From assembly GCF_027568575.1 (NCBI RefSeq), contig NZ_JANUVP010000017.1: 64,000 nucleotides of DNA; one strand, given 5' to 3'. This DNA is from Caldifermentibacillus hisashii (GTDB taxonomy: Bacteria; Bacillota; Bacilli; Bacillales; Caldibacillaceae). Below the pieces are notes generated by a model. That model did not search any database. It was not told where the DNA came from and saw only the letters and a list, made by a program, of their open reading frames with translations. Shown here piece by piece: positions 26,342 to 35,948 of the stretch (the stretch's first letter is position 1; every line of letters begins with the position of its first letter). Position numbers and translations under genes: made by a program.

Positions 26342-29173
26342 ATGATCAGTGAAGGAAACCCTTGGCATGATTTTCTCGGACTAAACTTGGGATATTTAAT
26401 TGAGCAGTATGATTTATATCTCGAAAATCCTGACCAAGTGGAAGAGAGCCTAAAAGTATTGTTTGCCAAATGGGGTGAACCGCAAGTTGAGGAAACAAGC
26501 GTAACTGGCACGGCAATATCTACTGAGCTTTCGCCGACTTATGTACTGAACAAAATGAAAAAGCTTGTCCAAGTTATGAAATTGGCCGAAAACATTCGAT
26601 TGTATGGCCATTTAGAGGCAGATATTTATCCGTTAGAAAAACAAGAAAAGCAAGAAATACTCACTTTGGCTTATTATGGCTTAACAGAATCCGATGTAAG
26701 AGAAATCCCGGCTGATATTATTTGTCCGAATTTAAAGGGGAATTTTTCCGACGGCTTATCAGCGATTCAATATTTGAAAAATGTTTATACAGGTAAGATT
26801 GGGTTTGAATTCCAACATCTTGATGATGAAAAGGAAAAAGATTGGCTGAAAAATAAAATTGAAAATCAATTTGGTTCAAAAAAATTTCCTGTTGAGCGAA
26901 AAATTAACCTATTTGAAAGCTTAGTTGCTGCGGAAAGTTTTGAACAGTTTATTCATAAAATGTATGTCGGACAAAAACGCTTCTCCGTCGAGGGATTGGA
27001 AACGCTTGTTCCTGCACTCGATGAATTTGTCCAATTAGCAGGAGAAAACAATATTGAAAATGTAATGATTGCCATGGCACATCGCGGCAGACTAAATGTA
27101 CTTGCACATGTGTTGGGAAAACCTTATGAGGCCCTGTTATCACAGTTTCAACATTCGAAATGGGAAAATAACGATCCGGACTTTTTTGAAACAGTCGGTC
27201 ATACACTGGATGTAAAATACCACTTGGGCGCTGTTCGCAACCGGAAGCTTGGAAATAAAACAGTAAAAGTAACTTTAGCAAACAACCCAAGCCATTTGGA
27301 GTTTGTCGATGCGGTTGTAGAGGGATACGCACGAGCTGCCCAAGATGATCGGTTTAAAAAAGGTGCGCCAAAACAAGATGTAAATAAAGCACTTCCAATT
27401 GTTGTTCATGGAGACTCTGCTTTTGCCGGTCAAGGTATCGTATATGAAGTGTTTAATTTTGCCGGAACTGAAGCTTACCATACAGGCGGTACAATTCATA
27501 TTATTGCGAACAATGTCATTGGTTTTACAACAGAAGGTCATGAGTATCGTTCAACAAGATATTCCAGTGATTCTGCAAAAGGATACCATGTTCCGATCTT
27601 TCACGTGAATGCCGATGATCCGGAAGCAAGTCTTCTTGTTATGCAATTGGCATTTGAATATCGGCAAACATTCCATAAAGATGTTTTGATTGATTTAATC
27701 GGGTATCGCAGGCTCGGTCATAATGAGCTGGATGAACCGATGGCAACAAACCCGGTTCTTTACAATAAAATTAAAGCTCATCCGACCATTACAGAGGTTT
27801 ATAAGAAAAAATTACTTGATGAAAAAATATTTACGGCAGAAAAAGCAAAAGAAATGGAGACGGCTGCTTGGAATAAGTTAAAACAGGCTAATGACCGTAT
27901 TGATAAACAAGTTAAGGAAGTACCGACAATTGCCGAATTACAAAAGGGTGCAGTGAAGGAATTTCCTTCTGTTGACACGACGGTGGATAAAGCGACATTA
28001 ACAGCGCTTAACAAAGCGCTACTTGATTGGCCAAAAGAATTAAAAGCCTTTAAAAAGCTTGAAAGAATACTCGGTCGTCGCCTCGAAGTTTTTGAAAAGA
28101 AAGGAAAAATTGATTGGGGACATGCAGAGGCACTCGCTTTTGCAACAATATTAAAAGACGGAAAACCAATCCGGTTAACCGGTGAGGATTCAGAAAGAGG
28201 TACTTTCTCCCATCGTAACGCTGTTCTAACGGATGTTGAAACCGGGGAAAAGTATATTCCTTTACAACATCTCGACGTTGCAAATGCAAGTTTCGCCATT
28301 CATAACAGTACATTGTCAGAGGCAGGAATTCTCGGTTTTGAATATGGCTACAGCGTTATTGCACCGGAAACGCTCGTATTGTGGGAGGCACAATTCGGCG
28401 ATTTTGCAAACGGTGCCCAAGTGATCATTGATCAATTTATTTCAGCCGGTAAAGCGAAATGGGGAGAATCTTCCGGTTTGGTCATGCTCCTTCCACATGG
28501 CTATGAAGGACAAGGACCGGAACACTCCAGTGCAAGATTGGAACGATATTTGCAACTGGCAGCGGAAAACAACTGGACGGTTGCTAACTTATCGAATTCC
28601 GCTCAATATTTTCATATACTGAGACGCCAAGCAGCATTGTTAAAAACAGAGTATATTCGACCGTTAATAATTATGACACCAAAAAGTTTATTACGGAATC
28701 CGTCTGCCAGTTCCTATGTTGAAGAGTTTACAAATGGAGGCTTCCAACCGATTATTGAAGAACCGGGACTGGGAATCGAACCGGAAAAAGTTGAACGAGT
28801 CATTTTCTGTACCGGCCGCCTCGCTGTGGAACTGTCCGAGCATTTAAAGGAACCGGAAAAATATAAATGGTTGGATATCATTCGGGTAGAAGAACTTTAT
28901 CCATTCCCGGAAAAGCAGATCAATAATATTTTACGAAAGTATAAAAACTTAAAAGAGGTTGTCTGGGCCCAAGATGAACCGAAAAATATGGGTACTTGGA
29001 GTTATATGCAACCTCGCTTACAAGAACTTGTTCCAAAAGGTTTACCTGTTTCTTATATCGGAAGACCATTTATGGCAAGTCCGTCAGAAGGAGATCCACT
29101 GGTTCATAAAAAAGAGCAAGAGCGAATTATCCGGGAAGCAATCACTTTAGATGCTATTCTGAGTACAAAGTAA
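26342..29173 (+). CDS. odhA: 2-oxoglutarate dehydrogenase E1 component
   Basis: Thiamine-diphosphate-dependent decarboxylase subunit of the 2-oxoglutarate dehydrogenase complex in the TCA cycle. The N-terminal WHDFLGLNLGYLIEQYDLYL is the E1o leader. Substrate/ThDP regions include MAHRGRLNVLAHVLGKPYE, VHGDSAFAGQGIVYE, NNVIGFTT, YSSDSAKGYHVPIFHVN, YRRLGHNELDEP and LPHGYEGQGPEHSSARLER. From ATG 26342 the protein is 943 aa, the usual Bacillus length; in-frame starts at 26300, 26303 and 26321 are less well supported. odhB follows after an unusually long spacer of about 450 bp. Confidence 0.93.
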   Translation: MISEGNPWHDFLGLNLGYLIEQYDLYLENPDQVEESLKVLFAKWGEPQVEETSVTGTAISTELSPTYVLNKMKKLVQVMKLAENIRLYGHLEADIYPLEKQEKQEILTLAYYGLTESDVREIPADIICPNLKGNFSDGLSAIQYLKNVYTGKIGFEFQHLDDEKEKDWLKNKIENQFGSKKFPVERKINLFESLVAAESFEQFIHKMYVGQKRFSVEGLETLVPALDEFVQLAGENNIENVMIAMAHRGRLNVLAHVLGKPYEALLSQFQHSKWENNDPDFFETVGHTLDVKYHLGAVRNRKLGNKTVKVTLANNPSHLEFVDAVVEGYARAAQDDRFKKGAPKQDVNKALPIVVHGDSAFAGQGIVYEVFNFAGTEAYHTGGTIHIIANNVIGFTTEGHEYRSTRYSSDSAKGYHVPIFHVNADDPEASLLVMQLAFEYRQTFHKDVLIDLIGYRRLGHNELDEPMATNPVLYNKIKAHPTITEVYKKKLLDEKIFTAEKAKEMETAAWNKLKQANDRIDKQVKEVPTIAELQKGAVKEFPSVDTTVDKATLTALNKALLDWPKELKAFKKLERILGRRLEVFEKKGKIDWGHAEALAFATILKDGKPIRLTGEDSERGTFSHRNAVLTDVETGEKYIPLQHLDVANASFAIHNSTLSEAGILGFEYGYSVIAPETLVLWEAQFGDFANGAQVIIDQFISAGKAKWGESSGLVMLLPHGYEGQGPEHSSARLERYLQLAAENNWTVANLSNSAQYFHILRRQAALLKTEYIRPLIIMTPKSLLRNPSASSYVEEFTNGGFQPIIEEPGLGIEPEKVERVIFCTGRLAVELSEHLKEPEKYKWLDIIRVEELYPFPEKQINNILRKYKNLKEVVWAQDEPKNMGTWSYMQPRLQELVPKGLPVSYIGRPFMASPSEGDPLVHKKEQERIIREAITLDAILSTK

Positions 29174-29180
29174 AATAAAT

Positions 29181-29222
29181 GGTTGGAGACCCCACATATC
29201 GATATAGTGTGGGGTTCCAACC
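29181..29222 (+). promoter_or_regulatory. Strong hairpin in the odhA-odhB spacer
   Basis: GGTTGGAGACCCCACAT pairs with (A)GTGTGGGGTTCCAACC around ATCGATAT, giving a stem of about 16 bp. No T run follows, so it is not a classical terminator. It may stabilise or process the odhA mRNA end. Confidence 0.45.
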
Positions 29223-29364
29223 GGTCTAAATAATCACTTATTTTATCGGGGAAAGACCTAATGATTGAAATACTAAGCAGTTCGTCCATACGCGTTTCGG
29301 AAAAACATAATAATTTTGGTTAAAACTATTTTCATTGAATACGAATGAAAGTTACATTTTAAAA

Positions 29365-29526
29365 TTCCACAGTTTTTCGATGGGAGTTATCCTTGAAATA
29401 AGCAGGACATAACTAATTCATTTTCGTGCTCCACTGTTTCGCGGCGGGAGTTACCCTTGGATGAAACAGGGACATGAACAAATTCATTTTTGAACCCCAT
29501 TGTTTTACTGTTAGGGGTAATCAGGA
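29365..29526. repeat. Two and a half tandem ~65-bp repeats in the odhA-odhB spacer
   Basis: Units start near 29365, 29429 and 29494 with TTCCACAG, CTCCACTG and CCCCATTG. They share GGGAGTTA(T/C)CCTTG, GACAT and AATTCATTTT. They account for most of the gap between the two odh genes; the rest shows no gene. Confidence 0.55.
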
Positions 29527-29630
29527 GACGGGAGAAATGGGGTATCCGGATTTTGTGTAAGGACTATTTAAAAAGCCTGACACTGCCGGATATTCCAATG
29601 ACATAAAACAAAAAGGGAAGTGTACGAAAC

Positions 29631-30902
29631 ATGGCAGAAGTTAAAGTTCCAGAATTAGCAGAATCGATTACAGAAGGGACGATTTCTAACTGGCTAAAAA
29701 AACCGGGGGAAACAGTATCAAAAGGTGAAGCAATCCTAGAGTTAGAGACGGATAAAGTAAACGTTGATATTATTTCTGATTATGACGGAGTATTGAAAGA
29801 GACATTATTTGCAGAAGGCGACACGGTGAATGTTGGTGATACCATAGCAATTGTTGATGAAGGGGCAAGTGCACCCGTAGAACCGGCTCAAAGTGATGCG
29901 GCACCAAGTGTACCTGAACAATCACCGAAAACTGCTGCTCCACAAGAAAAAACCCAGGAACCAGTAACGGTACAAAGCACGGCAAAATCGCCGGCTGCAA
30001 GTAATATCATTGCTTCTCCAGCCGCTCGGAAACTGGCACGTGAAAAAGGGATTGACCTAAGTCAAGTTCCAACTGTTGATCCGTTAGGAAGAGTCAACAA
30101 ACAAGATGTCTTGAATGCTGCTAATGCACCGAAAACGGCAGCAGTAGCACCCGCAGCTACATCGAAACCGGCAGCTTCCGTATTCGTACCACAAGATGAT
30201 CGCGTTGAAGTTGTGAAAATGTCGAGAAGACGGCAAACGATTGCGAAAAACTTGAAAAATGTGCAAAACACTGCAGCTATTTTAACAACGTTTAATGAAG
30301 TTGATCTTTCTGCAGTTATGGAATTAAGGAAAAAACGAAAAGATGAATTCTTAAAACAACATGATGTGAAACTTGGCTTTATGTCGTTCTTCACAAAAGC
30401 AGTCGTAGCGGCATTAAAACAAATACCTTATTTAAATGCAGAAATCCATGACAACGAATTTATCTTGAAAAAATATTACAATATAGGGATTGCCGTATCT
30501 ACAGATTCCGGGTTAGTCGTTCCTGTTGTAAGAGATGCTGATCGGAAGAACTTTGCCGAAATTGAAAAAGAAATTGCAGACTTAGCGATAAAAGCAAGAG
30601 AATCAAAACTGGCGCTCGCCGACATGCAAGACGGTACATTTACAATTACAAACGGTGGTACATTCGGTTCTTTATTGTCAACACCAATTTTAAATGCACC
30701 ACAAGTCGGTATTTTAGGAATGCATTCAATTAAATATCGTCCGGTTGCGGTAGATAATAATACTAGAATTGAAATTCGGCCGATGATGTATATCGCCCTT
30801 TCTTATGATCACCGCATTGTCGACGGAAAAGAAGCTGTTACATTCCTAGTCAAAGTGAAAGAAATGCTTGAAGATCCGAAAAAATTATTGTTAGAATCTT
30901 AA
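29631..30902 (+). CDS. odhB: Dihydrolipoyllysine succinyltransferase (E2 of 2-oxoglutarate dehydrogenase)
   Basis: Core acyltransferase of the 2-oxoglutarate dehydrogenase complex, 423 aa. One N-terminal lipoyl domain carries the lipoylated Lys42 in LETDKVNV. A Pro/Ala-rich linker leads to the E3-binding domain (SPAARKLAREKGIDLSQV, about 127-165), a second linker, and the catalytic domain (about 195-423) with YDHRIVDG containing the active-site His and Asp. Start ATG 29631 lies behind AAGGGAAG. A perfect terminator follows, so odhA-odhB end together. Confidence 0.95.
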   Translation: MAEVKVPELAESITEGTISNWLKKPGETVSKGEAILELETDKVNVDIISDYDGVLKETLFAEGDTVNVGDTIAIVDEGASAPVEPAQSDAAPSVPEQSPKTAAPQEKTQEPVTVQSTAKSPAASNIIASPAARKLAREKGIDLSQVPTVDPLGRVNKQDVLNAANAPKTAAVAPAATSKPAASVFVPQDDRVEVVKMSRRRQTIAKNLKNVQNTAAILTTFNEVDLSAVMELRKKRKDEFLKQHDVKLGFMSFFTKAVVAALKQIPYLNAEIHDNEFILKKYYNIGIAVSTDSGLVVPVVRDADRKNFAEIEKEIADLAIKARESKLALADMQDGTFTITNGGTFGSLLSTPILNAPQVGILGMHSIKYRPVAVDNNTRIEIRPMMYIALSYDHRIVDGKEAVTFLVKVKEMLEDPKKLLLES

Positions 30903-30917
30903 TATCTGATAATCACC

Positions 30918-30956
30918 TGCCAAACTATCCAAATGTTGATAGTTTGGCAGTTTTTA
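30918..30956 (+). terminator. Intrinsic terminator of odhB
   Basis: Perfect 13-bp stem CTGCCAAACTATC / GATAGTTTGGCAG with an 8-nt loop, followed by TTTTTAT. Confidence 0.93.
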
Positions 30957-31221
30957 TATATTTCACTCCAAAAATTTCTCCAAACAGTACTTCTTGCATG
31001 CCATAATCATCTTCCATCCATTTTCCAAATAAGTGAAACCAATCGACTCAATATACGTACTATTAAATAGTACTATCTGAAAAAAAGGATCTGAATTTAT
31101 TCAAAATTGGAGAAACATAGTCAAAATATTTTGATTCCAGTCGTTTTGTACTTGTTTGATAAAATTTTTTTGAATAAGCAGTTCTAAATTTAGTTTATGT
31201 TGTCACTTGAACATTCGCACT

Positions 31222-31311
31222 TAATCACGTTCAGGAGAGGCGTATTTGTGGATATATAGCCTAGTGACCGGTTGACTTTAAGATATTGTACTAAATCACT
31301 TTCAGGAGAGG
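31222..31311 (+). repeat. Duplicated leader with two ribosome-binding-site copies
   Basis: AATCACGTTCAGGAGAGG (31223-31240) recurs as AATCACTTTCAGGAGAGG (31294-31311), 71 bp apart. The second copy is the ribosome binding site of the ABC ATPase gene; the first has no useful frame behind it (GTG-GAT-ATA-TAG). The preceding part of the gap (30957-31221) shows no gene. Confidence 0.55.
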
Positions 31312-31320
31312 AGCAGTTAT

Positions 31321-32262
31321 ATGGACGTATTGTTATCTGTGGAGGGCTTGGAAAAATCATTCAAAGATAAAAAAGTACTTCACAATATTTCATTCGATGT
31401 TCGAAAGGGTGAAATTATGGCAATCCTTGGGCCAAACGGTGCCGGGAAGTCAACAACGATCCGCAATATTATGGGAATCATGTACCCGGATGAAGGAAAA
31501 ATCACCTTTCATGGTTATAATGAAATTCCCCGTAATAAAATCGGCTATTTACCGGAAGAAAGAGGTCTTTATAAAAATGTGAAAGTTATGGACATTCTTC
31601 TTTATTTAGCCGATTTGAAAGATTATCCGCAGAACAAGGCAAAAGAACGGGCATTGACCTATTTGAAAAAATTTGATCTTGAAGGAAAAGAACATGTAAA
31701 GATGGAAGAATTATCTAAAGGGATGGCACAAAAAGTTCAATTTATTTCATCCATTTTACATGAACCTGAATTGCTTATACTTGACGAACCGTTTTCCGGA
31801 TTGGATCCGCTTAGCCAAGAATTACTAAAAGAGGAAATCCGTCATTTGGCAAGGAATGGGGCAGCAATTTTATTATCTTCACACCAAATGAATGTCGTGG
31901 AAGAAATGTGTGACCGCTTATTTATGATTCAACAAGGTCAAAAAGTTATTTACGGTACTTTGGATGATGTCAAAATGAAATATGCCAATTTTAAATGCAC
32001 CATTCGTGGTAAAAACAATTTAGAAAAATTAGAGCAAATTCCTGATGTACAAAGAATTGAATCTAAGGAAGACTCGACCGTCTTATATTTACATAAAGAT
32101 ATTACACCGGCAAAATGGTTGAAAAAACTGCCAGATGATATGGTCATTAATGAATTAGTTATGGACCGGATTTCTTTACATGAGATTTTTATTGATGTAG
32201 CAACGAACAAAAACTTATTGTTAGCGAACGAGCAAATGGGAGAAGGTGACGAACATGCGTAA
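31321..32262 (+). CDS. ABC exporter ATP-binding protein (NatA/YhaQ-like)
   Basis: ATPase of an ABC-2-type exporter, 313 aa. Walker A is GPNGAGKST, the signature is LSKGMAQKVQF, Walker B is LLILDEPFSGLDPLS and the H-loop is SSHQMNVVEEMCD. A C-terminal extension of about 90 aa is typical of NatA/YhaQ-type subunits. The last 8 bp overlap the permease start (ATGCGTAA), so the two are coupled. Family precedent is sodium or drug efflux; the substrate here is not known. Confidence 0.88.
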   Translation: MDVLLSVEGLEKSFKDKKVLHNISFDVRKGEIMAILGPNGAGKSTTIRNIMGIMYPDEGKITFHGYNEIPRNKIGYLPEERGLYKNVKVMDILLYLADLKDYPQNKAKERALTYLKKFDLEGKEHVKMEELSKGMAQKVQFISSILHEPELLILDEPFSGLDPLSQELLKEEIRHLARNGAAILLSSHQMNVVEEMCDRLFMIQQGQKVIYGTLDDVKMKYANFKCTIRGKNNLEKLEQIPDVQRIESKEDSTVLYLHKDITPAKWLKKLPDDMVINELVMDRISLHEIFIDVATNKNLLLANEQMGEGDEHA

Positions 32263-33493
32263 TACGATGAAGGTAGCCAAATGGGAAATCAAGCGGAATT
32301 TGAAAAATAAATCTTTCGTTATCGGTCTGTTTTTAACACCAATATTAATGGTCGTATTTGGTTTTCTTGGGAATTTAATGGGAGGCGATACGTCCGATAG
32401 TGAGACAGCAAAAATTTATGTCCATGATGAGTTAAATACGTTTGCAAATTTAGAAGCCACGGTGGAACAGTACAAGCTTCCACTTGAGTTGGAAAAAACA
32501 AATATTCAAGAAGCCGATGTAGAGAAAAAGTTGAAGAATGCGGAAAACACAGCTTATTTTTTTATTGATAATCGTGCTTTTAATGAAGGAACTTTACCGT
32601 TTTATACAAGTGAAGATTTCCCGGAAAGTATATCAAGTCAAGTACAAATTTTTACAGAAGCGGTTAAATTAGTTCAGATGCAAAATCTTGGGTTGACAGA
32701 GGAGCAATTAGCGGCTGTTTCTACGCCAATTACGATTCAAGCCTTATCGGTTGACCAATTGGGTGAAAACTCAGAAAAAGAACAAGCAATGGATCAGGAA
32801 CAGTTGATGCAGCGAATCGTACCGGGAGTCTTTGCAGGTGTGATTTTATTATCGATTATTTTTACCGGGATGATGATTTTCCAAAGTGCTTCACAAGAGA
32901 AAAAGGATAAAATTGCTGAAATCATTTTGTCCTCGGTTACACCGGGGGAGCTGATGCAAGGGAAGATTGTCGGTTACTTTGTGTTAGGGCTTGTGCAGGT
33001 GTTAGTCTTTTTTGCATTCGGCATTCCTTTCATTTTGTGGGCAATGAATGACTTGCCATTGTTCGAATATTTATTTGTTCCGGAATTGCTACTATTCCTT
33101 CTAATTGCTGTACTTGGTTATTTATTGTTTGCAGCAATTTTTGTCGGAATTGGTGCAACGATGTCTGATATATCGACAGCCGGCAATTTCCAAGGTTTAG
33201 TCATTATGATCCCGTTTGTTTCGTTTTTCTTTATCGGACCGGTAGCAAGCGATCCGACAAGTATTTTGGCACAAGTGTTATCTTATGTACCATTTACTTC
33301 GCCGGTGATTTTGTTGTTTCGGTTAGTTATGTTGGATCAATGGTCTTGGGTCGAAATCTCTGTATCGCTGGCCATTTTAATCATGAGTGTATGGTTATTT
33401 ATGAAATTGGCAGGGAAAATTTTTAAAGTTGGGATTTTATTGTATGGGAAAAACGCTACACCAGGGGAAATTTGGAAATGGATGAGAGCTTAA
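32255..33493 (+). CDS. ABC-2 type exporter permease (NatB/YhaP-like)
   Basis: Membrane subunit paired with the preceding ATPase, 412 aa. One N-terminal helix (about residues 20-42) is followed by a large extracytoplasmic domain (about 45-185) and five to six C-terminal helices, the NatB/YhaP topology (ABC2_membrane_3 type). The cytoplasmic segment SASQEKKDKIAEIILSSVTP is the usual ATPase-contact region. AGAAGGTGA at 32241 supports ATG 32255 over GTG 32246. Confidence 0.87.
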   Translation: MRNTMKVAKWEIKRNLKNKSFVIGLFLTPILMVVFGFLGNLMGGDTSDSETAKIYVHDELNTFANLEATVEQYKLPLELEKTNIQEADVEKKLKNAENTAYFFIDNRAFNEGTLPFYTSEDFPESISSQVQIFTEAVKLVQMQNLGLTEEQLAAVSTPITIQALSVDQLGENSEKEQAMDQEQLMQRIVPGVFAGVILLSIIFTGMMIFQSASQEKKDKIAEIILSSVTPGELMQGKIVGYFVLGLVQVLVFFAFGIPFILWAMNDLPLFEYLFVPELLLFLLIAVLGYLLFAAIFVGIGATMSDISTAGNFQGLVIMIPFVSFFFIGPVASDPTSILAQVLSYVPFTSPVILLFRLVMLDQWSWVEISVSLAILIMSVWLFMKLAGKIFKVGILLYGKNATPGEIWKWMRA

Positions 33494-33595
33494 ACGTTAA
33501 TGTGAAGGAACATTGTATCTGCAAATTGCTGAAGCATGTGTATAGGTAGGAACTGTCCGGATCATTTTTCAGTTTTCTAGCGCTATTTCAAGTTT

Positions 33596-33657
33596 ATTTG
33601 AGGTGGGAAACTCTCAATTTTGTAGAAGTAACCTATTCTCGTCAGCTATTTTAAAGT
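33596..33657 (+). repeat. Degenerate solo copy of the 52-bp hairpin repeat
   Basis: TTTGAGGTGGGAAACTCTCAATTTTG, then a decayed arm, then AACCTATTCTCGTCAG aligns along its length with array 1 units (linker, left arm, right arm). The left arm has lost the GGCGACGAG sequence, so the hairpin no longer forms. Confidence 0.6.
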
Positions 33658-33659
33658 CC

Positions 33660-33705
33660 AAGGGGCTGTCCTAAGTCATTATGTTGACTTTTTAGACAGT
33701 CCCTT
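33660..33705. terminator. Bidirectional terminator between exporter and LCP genes
   Basis: AAGGGGCTGTC (33660-33670) pairs with GACAGTCCCTT (33695-33705), with inner AAGTCA/TGACTT pairing. It sits between convergent genes and carries A-rich and T-rich flanks on both sides. Confidence 0.75.
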
Positions 33706-33709
33706 CTGA

Positions 33710-34642
33710 TTAACTTGCAATTTCAAGCTGATTTTTGAGCAGGTTTGAAATGGCTTGGCGTTCTTCTTCAGGAACCTGATAATAATAAATTCCATCTATT
33801 TTCGTTCCTGTACCGTTAATTTGCTGTTGTTTAATTTTATTAGCTGCTTGCCGGTAGTTGGCCTGGATATCGACCATTTCATCAAAGGTTAAATTTGTTT
33901 TTACATTATTCCCAAGCGCAGAAAATATATCGCCATAATTTGTTAATGACTTTAAGCTCGCTCCTTCCCGAATAACGGCTTCGATAATTTTCCGTTGCCG
34001 TAATTGCCGACCAAAGTCACCTTTAGGGTCATCATAGCGCATCCGGGAATATTTTAATGCTTTCTCTCCGTTTAATGTGATCGTTCCTTTTGGAAAATGA
34101 ACGCCTTCATATGTAAAATCAAAATCATTTTCAATGGTTATACCACCAACTGCATCAACGATTTCTTGAAAACCTTCCATATTAATTTGGATAAAATAAT
34201 CAATCGGTATATCTAGAAAGTGTTCTACTGTATCGATTGACATTTCCACACCGCCAAAAGCATAGGCATGATTGATTTTATCCATCGTCCCTCTCCCGAC
34301 AATTTCTGTACGGGTATCCCTTGGTATACTTACCATTTCAATTGATTCCGTTTTTGGATTAACCGTCATGACAATCATAGTATCTGAACGACCACGATCA
34401 TTTTTCCGTTGATCCACACCGAGCAAAAGAACGGAAAACGGATCTTTTTTCTCCAATGTAACGGTTTCTTGCCTCTTTTCAGATGTTTCTCTAATCGGCT
34501 GGTGCATACTATCTACCGCATTGGTTAATGAATGATAAATAGAATAAAGATATCCGCAAATTCCGATGAGTAATACCCCAAGAATAATCATGGTATACCG
34601 TAACCATCTTCTCTTTTTCTTTTTTTCCTTGACCCTTTTCAA
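33710..34642 (-). CDS. tagU: LytR-CpsA-Psr family cell-wall glycopolymer transferase
   Basis: LCP-family protein that attaches teichoic acid or other anionic polymers to peptidoglycan on the outer face of the membrane, 310 aa. A basic N-terminus precedes one membrane anchor (about residues 10-32). The LCP domain shows LLLGVDQRKNDRGRSDTMIV, SIPRDTRTEI, KINHAYAFGG and RMRYDDPKGDFGRQLRQ. GGAGGG six bases upstream identifies TTG 34642 as the start. The position near yvyE and degSU matches B. subtilis tagU (lytR), although an HD-GYP and a sortase gene intervene here. Confidence 0.87.
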   Translation of the reverse strand: MKRVKEKKKKRRWLRYTMIILGVLLIGICGYLYSIYHSLTNAVDSMHQPIRETSEKRQETVTLEKKDPFSVLLLGVDQRKNDRGRSDTMIVMTVNPKTESIEMVSIPRDTRTEIVGRGTMDKINHAYAFGGVEMSIDTVEHFLDIPIDYFIQINMEGFQEIVDAVGGITIENDFDFTYEGVHFPKGTITLNGEKALKYSRMRYDDPKGDFGRQLRQRKIIEAVIREGASLKSLTNYGDIFSALGNNVKTNLTFDEMVDIQANYRQAANKIKQQQINGTGTKIDGIYYYQVPEEERQAISNLLKNQLEIAS

Positions 34643-34776
34643 TTGATTCCCTCCATGAACGTAGTTGTTGATTTTGTCTAACATTTTTAAAATCATAACT
34701 ATAAAAATCATACAGTAAAAGTTAACAAAATCAAACGAAATTTGATAAATTTAGATAAAAATTGAAGAAAAAAATA

Positions 34777-34949
34777 AAGAAATTCGGGCGTCCGAGCTTT
34801 AGGAGAAGGCAGAGCCGTAGTTGTTTACCGAAATAATTCGGCTGCGATGTATTCGTTGATAAAGCCATTGCTTTTTCAACTGTGGAGCCCATGCTTTCGA
34901 AGCCTTCCCGTGCTTCGTAGCATTCCTTGTGCACTTTAAGCTGTATTCC
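34777..34949 (-). repeat. Dispersed structured repeat, copy R1
   Basis: Shares with the segment at 40097-40259 (same orientation) the blocks GGCAGAGCCGTAGTT and TTCGGCTGCGATGTATTC, with a small AATAATTCGG/CCGAAATAATT-type stem between. The two copies differ by indels. The 82-codon frame through it is not credible as a gene. Confidence 0.5.
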
Positions 34950-34955
34950 TAAAAT

Positions 34956-34981
34956 AATCAGTGGGGATTCCCCCACTGATT
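34956..34981. terminator. Hairpin downstream of the HD-GYP gene
   Basis: Perfect 11-bp stem AATCAGTGGGG / CCCCACTGATT with a 4-nt loop, about 80 bp after the HD-GYP stop on the minus strand. The following ATTATTTT is only moderately T-rich. Confidence 0.55.
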
Positions 34982-35060
34982 GAACTTTCCTTTATTAGTG
35001 TTCCCAATCCGTATCAAAGAATGAAAAATATGTCAAAAATGAGGTTTCTTTTATAAATAA

Positions 35061-35948
35061 TCACCTTTGCGGAATTTTTTCCATTTTATATTTGATAAAA
35101 TTGATAAATTGCTGCAAAAGGTCTTTATCAAAGCCATCCGCTTCCATTTTCAGAATATCCAGACCATCCTCAAAACTATAAGCTTTTCGGTACGGACGAT
35201 CTAAGGTTAGTGCTGAAAACACGTCAACGATCATTAACATTTTTATTCTGATATCGAGAACCTCAGGGTATGTTTTCGGGTAACCTGTTCCATTAAATCG
35301 AACATGGTGAAATTTTGCCATATCGCAAACAATGTTAGGAAAATTAAGGCTTTTGAGTATACAATCCCCATTTTCTGTGTGCATTTTAATATATTCATAT
35401 TCTTCATTGGTTAAACTTTGATTTTTTATCAGAATTGAACGTGGAACTTTGATTTTGCCAATATCATGCAAAAGCAGGCCATAGCAATCATCAGCACTTA
35501 CCGTCATACCCAGATAACGCATCCATTGCGCAGCGATCACAAACACATCAAGCACATGTTTATAAGAACAATTATCCCAAGATTTTAATGCAGATAATAA
35601 GTTGACGACGCTTTCGTTCATATTCAGTAAAGCATGATTGGTTACAAATTGGAAATCTTCATTGTCCTTTAATAAGATTGAATAACGTTGGTTTTTATTG
35701 TTTTTTATCAAAAAGTTATAAAAGTCTTGTGCAATTAAATCCGAAAAAATATTTGTCTGCTTTTGATAATTTGCTGTTGCAAATGGAGTAGATGAAACTT
35801 TTACATACGCTATTTCCAGAGACTGTAATTTTAAAATTTTATTTAGTGTTATCACAGTACCGGCAGTAAAAATAACTTCATGATCAATAATGATATCTTC
35901 AGCTAAGACATCTCCAATCGTTAACCAATTGACTGGTTTTGTATACAA
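35061..35948 (-). CDS. HD-GYP domain protein, putative cyclic-di-GMP phosphodiesterase
   Basis: Metal-dependent phosphohydrolase of 295 aa. The HD motif is LLLHDIGKIKVP and the GYP signature is HHVRFNGTGYP, followed by IVDVFSALTLDRPYRKA, the typical HD-GYP order. The N-terminal ~110 residues match no sensor domain I recognise and show no membrane segment. GGAGGGG with 7-bp spacing selects TTG 35948; an upstream ATG at 35999 lacks a ribosome site. It may link c-di-GMP to motility or surface functions encoded nearby, by inference. Confidence 0.83.
   Translation of the reverse strand: MYTKPVNWLTIGDVLAEDIIIDHEVIFTAGTVITLNKILKLQSLEIAYVKVSSTPFATANYQKQTNIFSDLIAQDFYNFLIKNNKNQRYSILLKDNEDFQFVTNHALLNMNESVVNLLSALKSWDNCSYKHVLDVFVIAAQWMRYLGMTVSADDCYGLLLHDIGKIKVPRSILIKNQSLTNEEYEYIKMHTENGDCILKSLNFPNIVCDMAKFHHVRFNGTGYPKTYPEVLDIRIKMLMIVDVFSALTLDRPYRKAYSFEDGLDILKMEADGFDKDLLQQFINFIKYKMEKIPQR

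Noticed and set aside
29181..29222. Riboswitch or T-box leader of odhB
   Set aside because: Only one hairpin, 400 bp from odhB, without T-box or riboswitch sequence motifs.
34731..34976. 82-codon minus-strand frame
   Set aside because: It coincides with repeat R1 and a hairpin; the translated product has no recognisable features.
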